From Bacteroidota bacterium (GTDB taxonomy: Bacteria > Bacteroidota > Bacteroidia > B-17B0 > Aurantibacillaceae): a stretch of 41,104 bases of DNA. Numbering within the stretch: position 1 is the first letter of the stretch; every line of letters starts with the position of its first letter. The translations under genes and the position numbers were made by a program. Positions 30,771 to 39,289 of this stretch are shown piece after piece. The notes under the pieces were generated by a model that was not told where the DNA came from, ran no database searches, and worked only from the letters and a program-made list of their open reading frames with translations. The stretch lies in NCBI GenBank assembly GCA_013816895.1, contig JACDDR010000027.1, positions 1 through 41,104 of the forward strand, given 5' to 3'.

Positions 30771-33008
30771 ATGACGAAGTTAACCGGGATATTTTTCCTG
30801 CTCCTGTTTGTTCATGCCAAAGCCCAGCTTTCTGTTGGAAATGATACCATAAGAGTAATGGAAAACGGGTATGTTTTAAAAATGCCATGGGCCAACGGAC
30901 TCAATTATGCCACCTTCTCCAACGTGGATGTAAATTACGATAACGTAAAAGATCTTGTGGCTTTCGATAAAATAAACCAGTTTGGTGTTGGGCGCTTCCG
31001 CTGCTTTATTAAAACAGGCGCGGCTGGTGTTGCCACGTACACGTATAATCCGGGCTTGAGTTACGCGTTTCCACAAGTGGCCAACTGGGCAACTTTTGTA
31101 GATTACAATTGTGATGGAAAAGAAGACCTCTTTTGTTCGGCAAGCGGAGGAATAATGGTTTACACCAATATAGGTTCACTTTCTTCAGGACTTAGTTTTA
31201 GTCTTACGAGTCCTCTGCTTTATACATATTACAACCCCTCACCTTCCGGATACGCCAATCTGTACGCGGGACCTTCCGGTGTGCCTGGTCTGGCGGATGT
31301 TGACAATGACGGAGATATAGATGTGCTCACGTTTAGTCCGCAGGGGGTATTTGTTGAGTTCCACCAGAACATGAGCAAGGAAGCTTTTGGTAATTGCAAT
31401 AGTCTTGATACCTTCAATCTAAACACAGCGTGCTGGGGAAAAATAATCGAAAACAATTGTTCCGTGGCACTGAGTCAAACCTGTGCCATGAGGCCCTGGC
31501 CAGATTATCATCCCGAGCTGCAGGATAATCTTCACTCGGGTTCCTGCCTCACGTGCATTGATTATGATAATGACCAGGATGTGGATCTTATCATGGGAGA
31601 CATCTCCTGTAATAATGTTCAATTTGCGTATAATAGTGGCACTTCGGGCAACGCGGTGATCACAGATACAACAAAGCTGTATCCTAACTATCCTAACAAA
31701 GGTTCAACACTTCAGATCAAAATGAATAATTTTCCATGCACCTATAACGTGGATGTGGATGGCGATGGTAAGAAAGATTTGATTGCAACGCCAAACACTT
31801 TTGGAAGTGAAAATGCAAAGAGTACCTGGTATTATAAAAACACGAGCCCGACAAACACCGTTAATTTTCAATTTGTAAAAAATAATTTTTTGCAGGATGA
31901 AATGATTGAAGTCGGACAGAATTCATATCCTGTTTTGTTTGACTATAATGCCGACGGAAAAAAAGATTTACTGATAGGCACATTTGGATATTATGGGACA
32001 GGAACATTAAAAGCCCAGCTGGCTTTATATGAAAATACCGGAACACTCGCCCAGCCTTCCTATTCATTAATTACCAAAGACTATGCAGGCGTTAGCACCC
32101 AAAGTTTGAACTACGCGATGCCGACTGTTGGTGATATTGACAGCGATGGAGACACAGATATTCTCATCGGAACTTCAAACGGAAAAATACATTGGCTTAA
32201 AAACACCGCAGGCCCGGGAAGCGTTTGCACCTTCACATTCATTAATAATCCTTTCGGATTTACAACACTGTCTGCGGTTGCCGCTCCTCAACTTTTTGAT
32301 ATCAATAAAGATGGCCTTCTTGATTTAATGATAGGTGGAAAGAACGGACAGATAGCCTATTATAAAAACACAGGCACTTCCCTCAACGCAGTATTCACAA
32401 AGAAAAGTAATTTCTTCGGATCAGTAAATGTAAAAGGCGATCCCAATTTGTATGGTATTGATGGATACGCGAGTCCATTCTTTTATGATGAAGGTCCGCA
32501 AACCAAGCTGTTAACGGGCTCCGTGAGCGGCCAGATTTTTTACTATACTATTCCTGTTCTTACTTCCGATTCCTGCGTAGCGGTTTTAATAAACAATTCA
32601 ACCAATTACATAAATGAAGGGGCGCAATCAACCGTATGGTATGAAGATGTGAATAGCGATGGTAAGCGCGATCTGTTTGTAGGGAATGCTGGCGGCGGAC
32701 TTAACTTCTTTTCTTCCAAGTCGCCTTTTGTAGGTATTGAAGAAAAAGAAAGTATTGAATCGTTGGTGAATGTGTTTCCAGTTCCAGCGCAGGAAGAATT
32801 AATCATTTCAGTAAATAAAATTGACGCAAAAAAAATATACGTGCTATTGACAGACGTTTTGGGAAAGCAAGTTCTTGAAGCTTCTTTCGTTTCAAATAAT
32901 GGAATTATATATATAGCTGACTTAAACCCTGGAATATATTTTGCGAGCATTGTTATTTATAGTGACCATAATAATTTCAGAATTGTAAAAAAAATAATTA
33001 AAAATTAG
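30771..33008 (+). CDS. FG-GAP/VCBS-repeat secreted protein with T9SS type A sorting domain
   Basis: Repeated Ca-binding-like loops (DVDNDGDIDVL, DVDGDGKKDLI, DYNADGKKDLLIG, DIDSDGDTDILIG, DINKDGLLDLMIG, DVNSDGKRDLFVG); C-terminal 'VFPVPAQEELIISV...LNPGIYFASI...KKIIKN'. Confidence 0.93.
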   Translation: MTKLTGIFFLLLFVHAKAQLSVGNDTIRVMENGYVLKMPWANGLNYATFSNVDVNYDNVKDLVAFDKINQFGVGRFRCFIKTGAAGVATYTYNPGLSYAFPQVANWATFVDYNCDGKEDLFCSASGGIMVYTNIGSLSSGLSFSLTSPLLYTYYNPSPSGYANLYAGPSGVPGLADVDNDGDIDVLTFSPQGVFVEFHQNMSKEAFGNCNSLDTFNLNTACWGKIIENNCSVALSQTCAMRPWPDYHPELQDNLHSGSCLTCIDYDNDQDVDLIMGDISCNNVQFAYNSGTSGNAVITDTTKLYPNYPNKGSTLQIKMNNFPCTYNVDVDGDGKKDLIATPNTFGSENAKSTWYYKNTSPTNTVNFQFVKNNFLQDEMIEVGQNSYPVLFDYNADGKKDLLIGTFGYYGTGTLKAQLALYENTGTLAQPSYSLITKDYAGVSTQSLNYAMPTVGDIDSDGDTDILIGTSNGKIHWLKNTAGPGSVCTFTFINNPFGFTTLSAVAAPQLFDINKDGLLDLMIGGKNGQIAYYKNTGTSLNAVFTKKSNFFGSVNVKGDPNLYGIDGYASPFFYDEGPQTKLLTGSVSGQIFYYTIPVLTSDSCVAVLINNSTNYINEGAQSTVWYEDVNSDGKRDLFVGNAGGGLNFFSSKSPFVGIEEKESIESLVNVFPVPAQEELIISVNKIDAKKIYVLLTDVLGKQVLEASFVSNNGIIYIADLNPGIYFASIVIYSDHNNFRIVKKIIKN

Positions 33009-34475
33009 TTGCGTTTCCTTGTCTTAAATATTTTTTTCCTTCTGTTGGCTGTATCGTGCAGAAAGGATTCCGGCAAAGTAAATCGTGGCGAATACCCGGT
33101 TGAGATCGGAAAGATCATTTCCTCTAATTGCGCCGTATCAGGTTGTCATAACAGTTTGAGTGCTGCCGCTTCTGCAGAATACAATCTCGAAACCTGGGCG
33201 AGTATGTTTGCCGGCAGTGTGAGCGGATCTCCCGTCATTCCATTTAACAGTAAATTCTCTTCTTTGTGTTATTACATCAACACGTATCCTGAACTCGGGA
33301 ATCAAAGTATTCCTACCATGCCTTTAAATAAATCACCACTCTCTAAAGAGGAAGTGAAGTCTATAAAAGACTGGATCGATAATGGCGCTCCTGATATAAA
33401 CGGGAACGTGATGTGGGCAGATAATCCTTTACGGGGAAAATTATACGCCGTGAATCAGGGATGTGATATTGTTACGGTTTTGGATAGCAAGACACAGTTA
33501 ACAACCCGGTACATAGAGGTCGGAAACAAACAGGGTATTCCTGATACTCCTCACCAGTTGAGGGTTTCGCCGGACGGTAAGTATTGGTATGTTATTTTTA
33601 TCAATAATAACATCATGCAAAAGTATAGCTGCAGCGACGATAAATATATAGGAAGCATTCCGCTTTCGCCGTACGCGGCAGGAACCAGCTCGAGTTCCGC
33701 CAATGACGCCAATAACTGGAATACGTTTGTGATCAGTAAAGATGGCAAGCGTGCTTATTGTGTTTCACTGCAGCCTTCCGGTAAAGTATGCGCGGTGGAT
33801 CTGGAGAACATGAAACTGTTGCACTTTCTTGGTGGATTCAGTAACCCTCACGGCGTAGTTTTAAATGCATCCGAAGATAAAATTTACGTGGGCGCGCAAT
33901 CGGGTAATTATATTACGGAGATAGACACTGCTTTCCTGAATAACACAGATATTTCAATTGAAAACGGCGTCCCTCCAAATCCTTCATCTTCGCTGGACGC
34001 ACACGACCTTTTCCTTACACCGGATAATAATAATCTTTTAATCAGCTGCCAGAAAACAAATGAACTAAGGTTATTTAATATTGCCACGCAAAGTGTAACA
34101 GCTATTATTCCAACGGGTAAATATCCGCAGGAGATCGTGTACTCCTCTTCCACAAAACAGTTTTTTGTTAGTTGTACGTATGATAGTACCGCAGCAGGAT
34201 CGATGGGAGTAATTACAAGGGTTCAATATCCTTCTTATTCCACAACGTCTGTACGCTGTGGTTTTCAACCGCATGGCATAGCAGTAGATGAAACAAAAAA
34301 ACTTTTGTATGTGCTTTCCAGAAATGTTCAGTCTAATGGTCCCGCCCCGCATCATACCAGCCAATGTAACGGACGGAACGGCTTTGTTAATTTTATTGAT
34401 TTGAATACATTTAAAGTACAGAGTAAAAAATACGAACTAAGCGTTGATCCCTATTTTATTTTTGCGCGACCATGA
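33009..34475 (+). CDS. Lipoprotein with N-terminal cytochrome c-like CX4CH segment and YVTN/YncE-like beta-propeller
   Basis: TTG start directly after the previous stop; lipobox 'LLLAVSC'; 'ISSNCAVSGCHNSLS'; propeller repeats such as 'LYAVNQGCDIVTVLDSKTQ...VSPDGKYWYVIF' and 'HGVVLNASEDKIYVGAQSG'. Confidence 0.85.
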   Translation: MRFLVLNIFFLLLAVSCRKDSGKVNRGEYPVEIGKIISSNCAVSGCHNSLSAAASAEYNLETWASMFAGSVSGSPVIPFNSKFSSLCYYINTYPELGNQSIPTMPLNKSPLSKEEVKSIKDWIDNGAPDINGNVMWADNPLRGKLYAVNQGCDIVTVLDSKTQLTTRYIEVGNKQGIPDTPHQLRVSPDGKYWYVIFINNNIMQKYSCSDDKYIGSIPLSPYAAGTSSSSANDANNWNTFVISKDGKRAYCVSLQPSGKVCAVDLENMKLLHFLGGFSNPHGVVLNASEDKIYVGAQSGNYITEIDTAFLNNTDISIENGVPPNPSSSLDAHDLFLTPDNNNLLISCQKTNELRLFNIATQSVTAIIPTGKYPQEIVYSSSTKQFFVSCTYDSTAAGSMGVITRVQYPSYSTTSVRCGFQPHGIAVDETKKLLYVLSRNVQSNGPAPHHTSQCNGRNGFVNFIDLNTFKVQSKKYELSVDPYFIFARP

Positions 34476-34903
34476 TAAACATTAATGAACTTCTTACAAA
34501 ACAACCCATTTTACTTTTCGACGGTGAATGTGGGTTTTGCAATAAAAGCGTCCAGTTTTTTTTAAAACACGAACGAAAAAAAACAATGCATTTTGTTCCT
34601 CTGCAGTCTGAAACCGGAATAGCTTTGAGAAAGTATTTTGAGATAGATGATAATATCGACAGCATTATTCTGATCAGGGATTATTCGGCATATATAAAAT
34701 CCTGTGCGGCATTACGTTTAACACTGTACATGAAAGGTGGCTGGCCAATGATGTCGGCCTTCCTTGTCATTCCGCCTTTTTTAAGAAATCCGGTTTATTC
34801 GTTTATTGCTAAACACCGCATGAAATTATTTGGGAGGGTGGAGAGTTGCGCGTTAATTCCCATGGAAGACCGCGTACGCATACTGGACACCATCAAGTAC
34901 TAA
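34472..34903 (+). CDS. DCC family thiol-disulfide oxidoreductase (DUF393)
   Basis: 'ILLFDGECGFCNKSVQFFLKHE', 'FVPLQSETG'; ATGA overlap with the upstream CDS. Confidence 0.92.
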   Translation: MININELLTKQPILLFDGECGFCNKSVQFFLKHERKKTMHFVPLQSETGIALRKYFEIDDNIDSIILIRDYSAYIKSCAALRLTLYMKGGWPMMSAFLVIPPFLRNPVYSFIAKHRMKLFGRVESCALIPMEDRVRILDTIKY

Positions 34904-36093
34904 TCTTTAATTATTTTTTTTACTTCACTCGCACCTTCTGAATTTGTAATGCGAAGGAAATACATGCCCGGTGAAAGAAAGCTTAGATCAATTTGACCCT
35001 GAACCTTTTCTTTTATAAAAATCTTTTTTCCAGTTGCTTCCGATAATTCAATTGCCTGTATCTGATGTTCGTTTGTTTGTTTAATGCTAAGTGTTCCTGA
35101 ACAGGGATTAGGATAAACGCTAAAGAGTTCGCCCTTAAAATTTTCTTTGATTCCAACTGGTACATCCAGCATCCACGTTTCTTTTAAGCGGATATTGCTT
35201 CCGCTAATTCCGCAGGTATAATAAAATTTATTTCCAAGAGCAGCGCTCATCCCGCCTTTTCTAACAGTGGCGGGCATTGAAGGGCCCTGAACAAATCCGT
35301 TTGTCTCATCAAAAAACCAGCAATCATTAAAAAATGTTCCAAGCGTGTCATAACCTCCAAAAATTACAAGCTTATTATTCAAAGCCTGCATAGCAGAATA
35401 AATTCTTCCTTTATACGGTTGAGGGAAATCGGCGAGCTTAACCCATGTATCTGTTCCTGGCAGATATTTGTACATTTCTTTTCTGAAAGCGCCTGTACCG
35501 GTGTTATCTAACCCAAATACCAAATACGGTACATTATTAAGAACAGATGCCGCAGCTCTCCAACGCGCGCCGAAAGGGAAATTGCTTTTTTGAAGCCAGG
35601 TGTTGGCAATCATATCGTACTCCCAAACTTCATCGCTGCCTACACTGTTTGTAAACTTGCCGCCAACAAGATAACCCTTACTGCCCAGGGTAAAACTACT
35701 GGCGCCCCAAACGGCATTGCCGGGCTTTGGCGCTACTAAGGACCAGGTTCCGGCAGCTATATCGTAGCGGTAAGTATCGCTGAACACAGCACCCGCGTTT
35801 CCCAATCCTCCGGCAACAAAAATATAATTTGAAAAGGCAAAGGCCGAGGCGTATTGCCTGTTAGAGGCCGCCGGCATAGAGGTTAAGGTAGTCCAGGTAT
35901 TGGTAGAAAGATCAAGCTTATAAAAACTGTTCTCTATGAAGGAACCGTTCGACCCTGTTCCAAAATACGCAGCGCCGTTGTTCACGGACCCAAAACCATC
36001 GTCACGGGCTGCTCCCGGCAAATCCGTCAATTGTGTCCAGGTTTGTGAAAATAATGTGGTACAGCTTATTAGCAGACAGAAAATGTATTTCAT
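34900..36093 (-). CDS. Kelch-repeat secreted protein with T9SS type A sorting domain
   Basis: Repeats 'NTWTTLTSMPAASNRQYASAFAFSNYIFVAGGLG' and similar; C-terminal 'VYPNPCSGTLSIKQ...LSPGMYFLRITN...KKIIKD'. Confidence 0.93.
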   Translation of the reverse strand: MKYIFCLLISCTTLFSQTWTQLTDLPGAARDDGFGSVNNGAAYFGTGSNGSFIENSFYKLDLSTNTWTTLTSMPAASNRQYASAFAFSNYIFVAGGLGNAGAVFSDTYRYDIAAGTWSLVAPKPGNAVWGASSFTLGSKGYLVGGKFTNSVGSDEVWEYDMIANTWLQKSNFPFGARWRAAASVLNNVPYLVFGLDNTGTGAFRKEMYKYLPGTDTWVKLADFPQPYKGRIYSAMQALNNKLVIFGGYDTLGTFFNDCWFFDETNGFVQGPSMPATVRKGGMSAALGNKFYYTCGISGSNIRLKETWMLDVPVGIKENFKGELFSVYPNPCSGTLSIKQTNEHQIQAIELSEATGKKIFIKEKVQGQIDLSFLSPGMYFLRITNSEGASEVKKIIKD

Positions 36094-36099
36094 AAAAGA

Positions 36100-38352
36100 T
36101 TATTTAAAAATGATAAGCTTTTGTTGTTTAATTAATTTGCTGGCATTTAAAACCGAAACAAAATAAATTCCGCTTTCGAGTGATGACGTATTAATTTTGG
36201 TTTCAAAATCAGGATCTATTTTTCCACCAAAGATAGTCTCGCCAAGAATGTTTGTAATTGTAAAGGAAAGATCAGATTTTTCCGCGCCATTGTATATCAA
36301 AGCAAAAGAAGTGGTAGCAGGATTAGGAAACAGTGCCAGCGATCCTTCTTCAAAACTTTCGTTCTCGTATTTTATTCCATCCCAGGTGCTGTTTGAGCAA
36401 AGCGCGGGATCGATGCCTGAGAGCGTTGCGCCATTAATAACTCCAAGTGACCCGCCATACATTACAGTTACATTCGTTTCTATCCCTGTACGTTTGCTGT
36501 CGGCGAAACGTATAACGGTTGACTCACCCTCCACTTTTAATTTTGCACCTGGATGAATGATCACTTTACCAATGATATTCATTGGATGATTCCAGGTAGT
36601 ATTGGACAGAATATTTATCTCATAGTTCGGGCCTGTGCTGTAAGTGTTTCTAGCGTTACAATCGTTATAAAGCTTGGCCATGTAGTTATCATCAAAATTT
36701 CCGCTGGCGTTGCCTGAAATCACAAGCCCTCCGTCCTGTGCCTGCGTGATTTTATACATACACTCCTGCCTTTTTAAATCTCCAGGTGGCGCCAGTCTTT
36801 TTCGGTTATCGCCAACATCAAATATTTTCTCCCATTCTTTTTCCCCCTTAAAATTATATTTGATGATAAGGGCGTCGGTGTCCCAGTCGGTCATGTCCAA
36901 CTGGTTGCAACCGGCCAGATAGCCGAGTTCAAGCGGTGAGGGATAGGAATGATCGGCTGACGGGGGCCTTACAGAACTCACTGCTGCAAAACCATTATCG
37001 GAAGTTTCTTCTACGCCAATCCGCAGGTCAAATGCGTTAAGGTGACCCATAGGGGATGGATTCGTACCAACGGTTAGCATCGTGCCGTTTGAGTCGAGCC
37101 GGTAAATATAACCCTCGGCCGAGTTTCCGCCCGCCCAGCGGCAATTTCCGCAATCCCTTACAACAGGTACTAATAGTTGTTTCAAACCTTTGTGATATTT
37201 TATTTCCCAAACGTTCGAGTTATAAAAAGGATGACCGTTCCCTGCAAGTCGTAAAGGGTTAACAGGCCATGAAGGCGAAAGATTAAAATCTTTATCTACC
37301 GCCCAGACGAAAGCGTTGTTGTTGTCTTCTCCTATACTGTTTCCAAAATAAGAAGTGAGTGCAACGGCGTAAGTAAGGGAGTTTCCTATTTCAACGAGAG
37401 AGCGTCCCATGCCTTCAGTAACTGTACCGCTAACTGTATTACTTATAGGCCCAAGGCCAGGCGCTGCAACATTTAAAAGCGCTTTTTTGTTTACGTAACC
37501 CGTGGCCGCTTCAATCTCCATAAGTATGGGCAAACCATTAAGTGACGCGTTACCGTTTTGTTTGGAAACGCCTGTAACTACAAGGTTGCCCTCGGAATTC
37601 ATTATAATATCATAACCGTAACTTTCTGACTCGTAAGCAGTGAGTGGCGACAATGCATAATCGGGATAGCCATACAATCCTTCCCACACAACAATTCCCG
37701 CTGCGTTAATTTTTGCAACATACATGTGGCCGAACGTCAGAGAATAATTAGTAACACCCATCGCTGATAGGGAAAAATAATTTGCAGGAGCTACAGCTGT
37801 TGGGTTATATGAGATAAAACTGATTTTGTTTTTATAGGGTTTCACACCAAGATGCAAGCCCACCACGTAAAAAAAGTCTGGCTGTGCGGGGTCCTGAATA
37901 ACCTCTTCAAGCGCACCAACAGTTTTCGGCCTGCAGTAAATCATATCGCCGGTAAGCGAGGTCATGCCAATATTTCCGCGGGGCGGCGTGCGGTGTTCTC
38001 CCAGGTAATCACGATCTGAGCATCCTTCCGGCAAGGTCGAATAGTCGTAATCCGTCGAATTGATAGGATTATAGGGAGAATCAGGGCCTTCGTTATATAA
38101 TTGCTGTGCTGCAGTAAAAGTGGGCAGTGTGCTTACCAGGCTTGTGTATCCAACCGTAACATATGCCGTATGGGTACCTGCTGAATTGTAAACATTTTTG
38201 TGGCTGTACCACCACTCCTCCCCACTTTGATCTTGTTGCTGTTTAACGCCACCCAGTCCGCCCGGCGACCAGGTACATTTACGCCATTCTGTTCCAGGGG
38301 CTATTTGCGGGTAAACATAATCGAATGCAAAAACAAAAAGTATCAGCATCAA
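36100..38352 (-). CDS. Secreted protein of unknown function with T9SS type A sorting domain
   Basis: 750 aa, hydrophobic N-terminus, C-terminal 'LFPNPATTSFALIYN...ITNILGETIFGG...LESGIYFVSVLN...QKLIIFK'. Probable TTG start. Confidence 0.85.
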   Translation of the reverse strand: MMLILFVFAFDYVYPQIAPGTEWRKCTWSPGGLGGVKQQQDQSGEEWWYSHKNVYNSAGTHTAYVTVGYTSLVSTLPTFTAAQQLYNEGPDSPYNPINSTDYDYSTLPEGCSDRDYLGEHRTPPRGNIGMTSLTGDMIYCRPKTVGALEEVIQDPAQPDFFYVVGLHLGVKPYKNKISFISYNPTAVAPANYFSLSAMGVTNYSLTFGHMYVAKINAAGIVVWEGLYGYPDYALSPLTAYESESYGYDIIMNSEGNLVVTGVSKQNGNASLNGLPILMEIEAATGYVNKKALLNVAAPGLGPISNTVSGTVTEGMGRSLVEIGNSLTYAVALTSYFGNSIGEDNNNAFVWAVDKDFNLSPSWPVNPLRLAGNGHPFYNSNVWEIKYHKGLKQLLVPVVRDCGNCRWAGGNSAEGYIYRLDSNGTMLTVGTNPSPMGHLNAFDLRIGVEETSDNGFAAVSSVRPPSADHSYPSPLELGYLAGCNQLDMTDWDTDALIIKYNFKGEKEWEKIFDVGDNRKRLAPPGDLKRQECMYKITQAQDGGLVISGNASGNFDDNYMAKLYNDCNARNTYSTGPNYEINILSNTTWNHPMNIIGKVIIHPGAKLKVEGESTVIRFADSKRTGIETNVTVMYGGSLGVINGATLSGIDPALCSNSTWDGIKYENESFEEGSLALFPNPATTSFALIYNGAEKSDLSFTITNILGETIFGGKIDPDFETKINTSSLESGIYFVSVLNASKLIKQQKLIIFK

Positions 38353-38441
38353 AGATGCTAAACTACGCTGAAAGTATTGGAACGCGTTGCTATTATTTTT
38401 TTTCGAGGGGATAATTAAAGGTAATGTATTTTAAGGACATT

Positions 38442-38472
38442 AAAAAAGCCATCCCTTTTTCGGGGATGGCTT
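38442..38472 (-). terminator. Rho-independent terminator of the 38493..39032 gene
   Basis: Minus strand: AAGCCATCCC-CGAAAAA-GGGATGGCTT followed by TTTTA. Confidence 0.9.
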
Positions 38473-38492
38473 AAATAAAATTTTAAGAATTA

Positions 38493-39032
38493 TTAGGCAG
38501 TGCCGGTTTTCCTGACTCCGGAAGTCCTTTTAACACCTGCGCTTGTTTTGGTTTTTGAAGTGTCTTTTGCTGTTTTTTTGGTTGCTCTTGTTTTTTCATC
38601 CAGCTTAGCAGCCTTTGTTTTCTCTTCGCCTTCTTTTTTCTCTTCCTTTTCTTTCAGATTTCCTGTAGTTTGAAGGGAGTTATACCATGCAAATAATTTA
38701 CGCATGTTGCTTACATAAACACGGTCTTTATCATAATCCGGCAGGACTTCAGAAAAATATTTTTCAACAGCTTTGTCATCTGCTTTGTTATCTATTGCGG
38801 CGCCACCTTTTTCCTTTTGGAAAATGGAAGTCATTATTTCTTCGATTGGCTTGTCGTCTCCTGTAGTAAACATACTAATGTCACTAAGGGTAGATACTTT
38901 TGTTGATGAATATACATTCACGCGTTTATTATCGGATAAACCTTCAACGATAATACCATTTTTACTTTGCGCTACGATCTTGTAAAGGCCTGGTTGGCCT
39001 GAAATAGAAATTATACCTGTTAAATCAATCAT
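38493..39032 (-). CDS. DUF5606-like protein with a lysine/threonine/alanine-rich tail
   Basis: N-terminal 'MIDLTGIISISGQPGLYKIVAQSKNGIIVEGL' typical of a conserved Bacteroidota family; low-complexity basic C-terminus. Confidence 0.82.
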   Translation of the reverse strand: MIDLTGIISISGQPGLYKIVAQSKNGIIVEGLSDNKRVNVYSSTKVSTLSDISMFTTGDDKPIEEIMTSIFQKEKGGAAIDNKADDKAVEKYFSEVLPDYDKDRVYVSNMRKLFAWYNSLQTTGNLKEKEEKKEGEEKTKAAKLDEKTRATKKTAKDTSKTKTSAGVKRTSGVRKTGTA

Positions 39033-39049
39033 GTTTTAAATCTTATGCA

Positions 39050-39077
39050 CAAATATAGCCTTTTAATTTACAATCAA
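39050..39077 (-). promoter_or_regulatory. Bacteroidota sigma-A-type promoter for the DUF5606-like gene
   Basis: Minus strand TTG-N17-TATATTTG, matching the TTG / TAnnTTTG consensus, 17 nt before the ATG. Confidence 0.65.
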
Positions 39078-39239
39078 CATGATTTTTTTGCTTTATTTTG
39101 TTGCGGAAAAGTATACAGATGCTCTCATAGCCGCGTAGGCAGGGCCCCTTCGTTCTTGACACATCTTTCTTGTTCTATTTAAATGTGTAGAAGAAAAACT
39201 ACATAAGCGAATACAATAATCAGGATAAATAATCCTTAT

Positions 39240-39271
39240 TTTGAAAGTAATAAGCTTAATGGTTAAATTAG
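39240..39271 (+). promoter_or_regulatory. Possible promoter of the aminopeptidase P gene
   Basis: TTTG-N20-TAAATTAG (6/8 match to TAnnTTTG), 18 nt before ATG 39290. Confidence 0.4.
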
Positions 39272-39289
39272 TCTTCTTAAAAAACAAAT

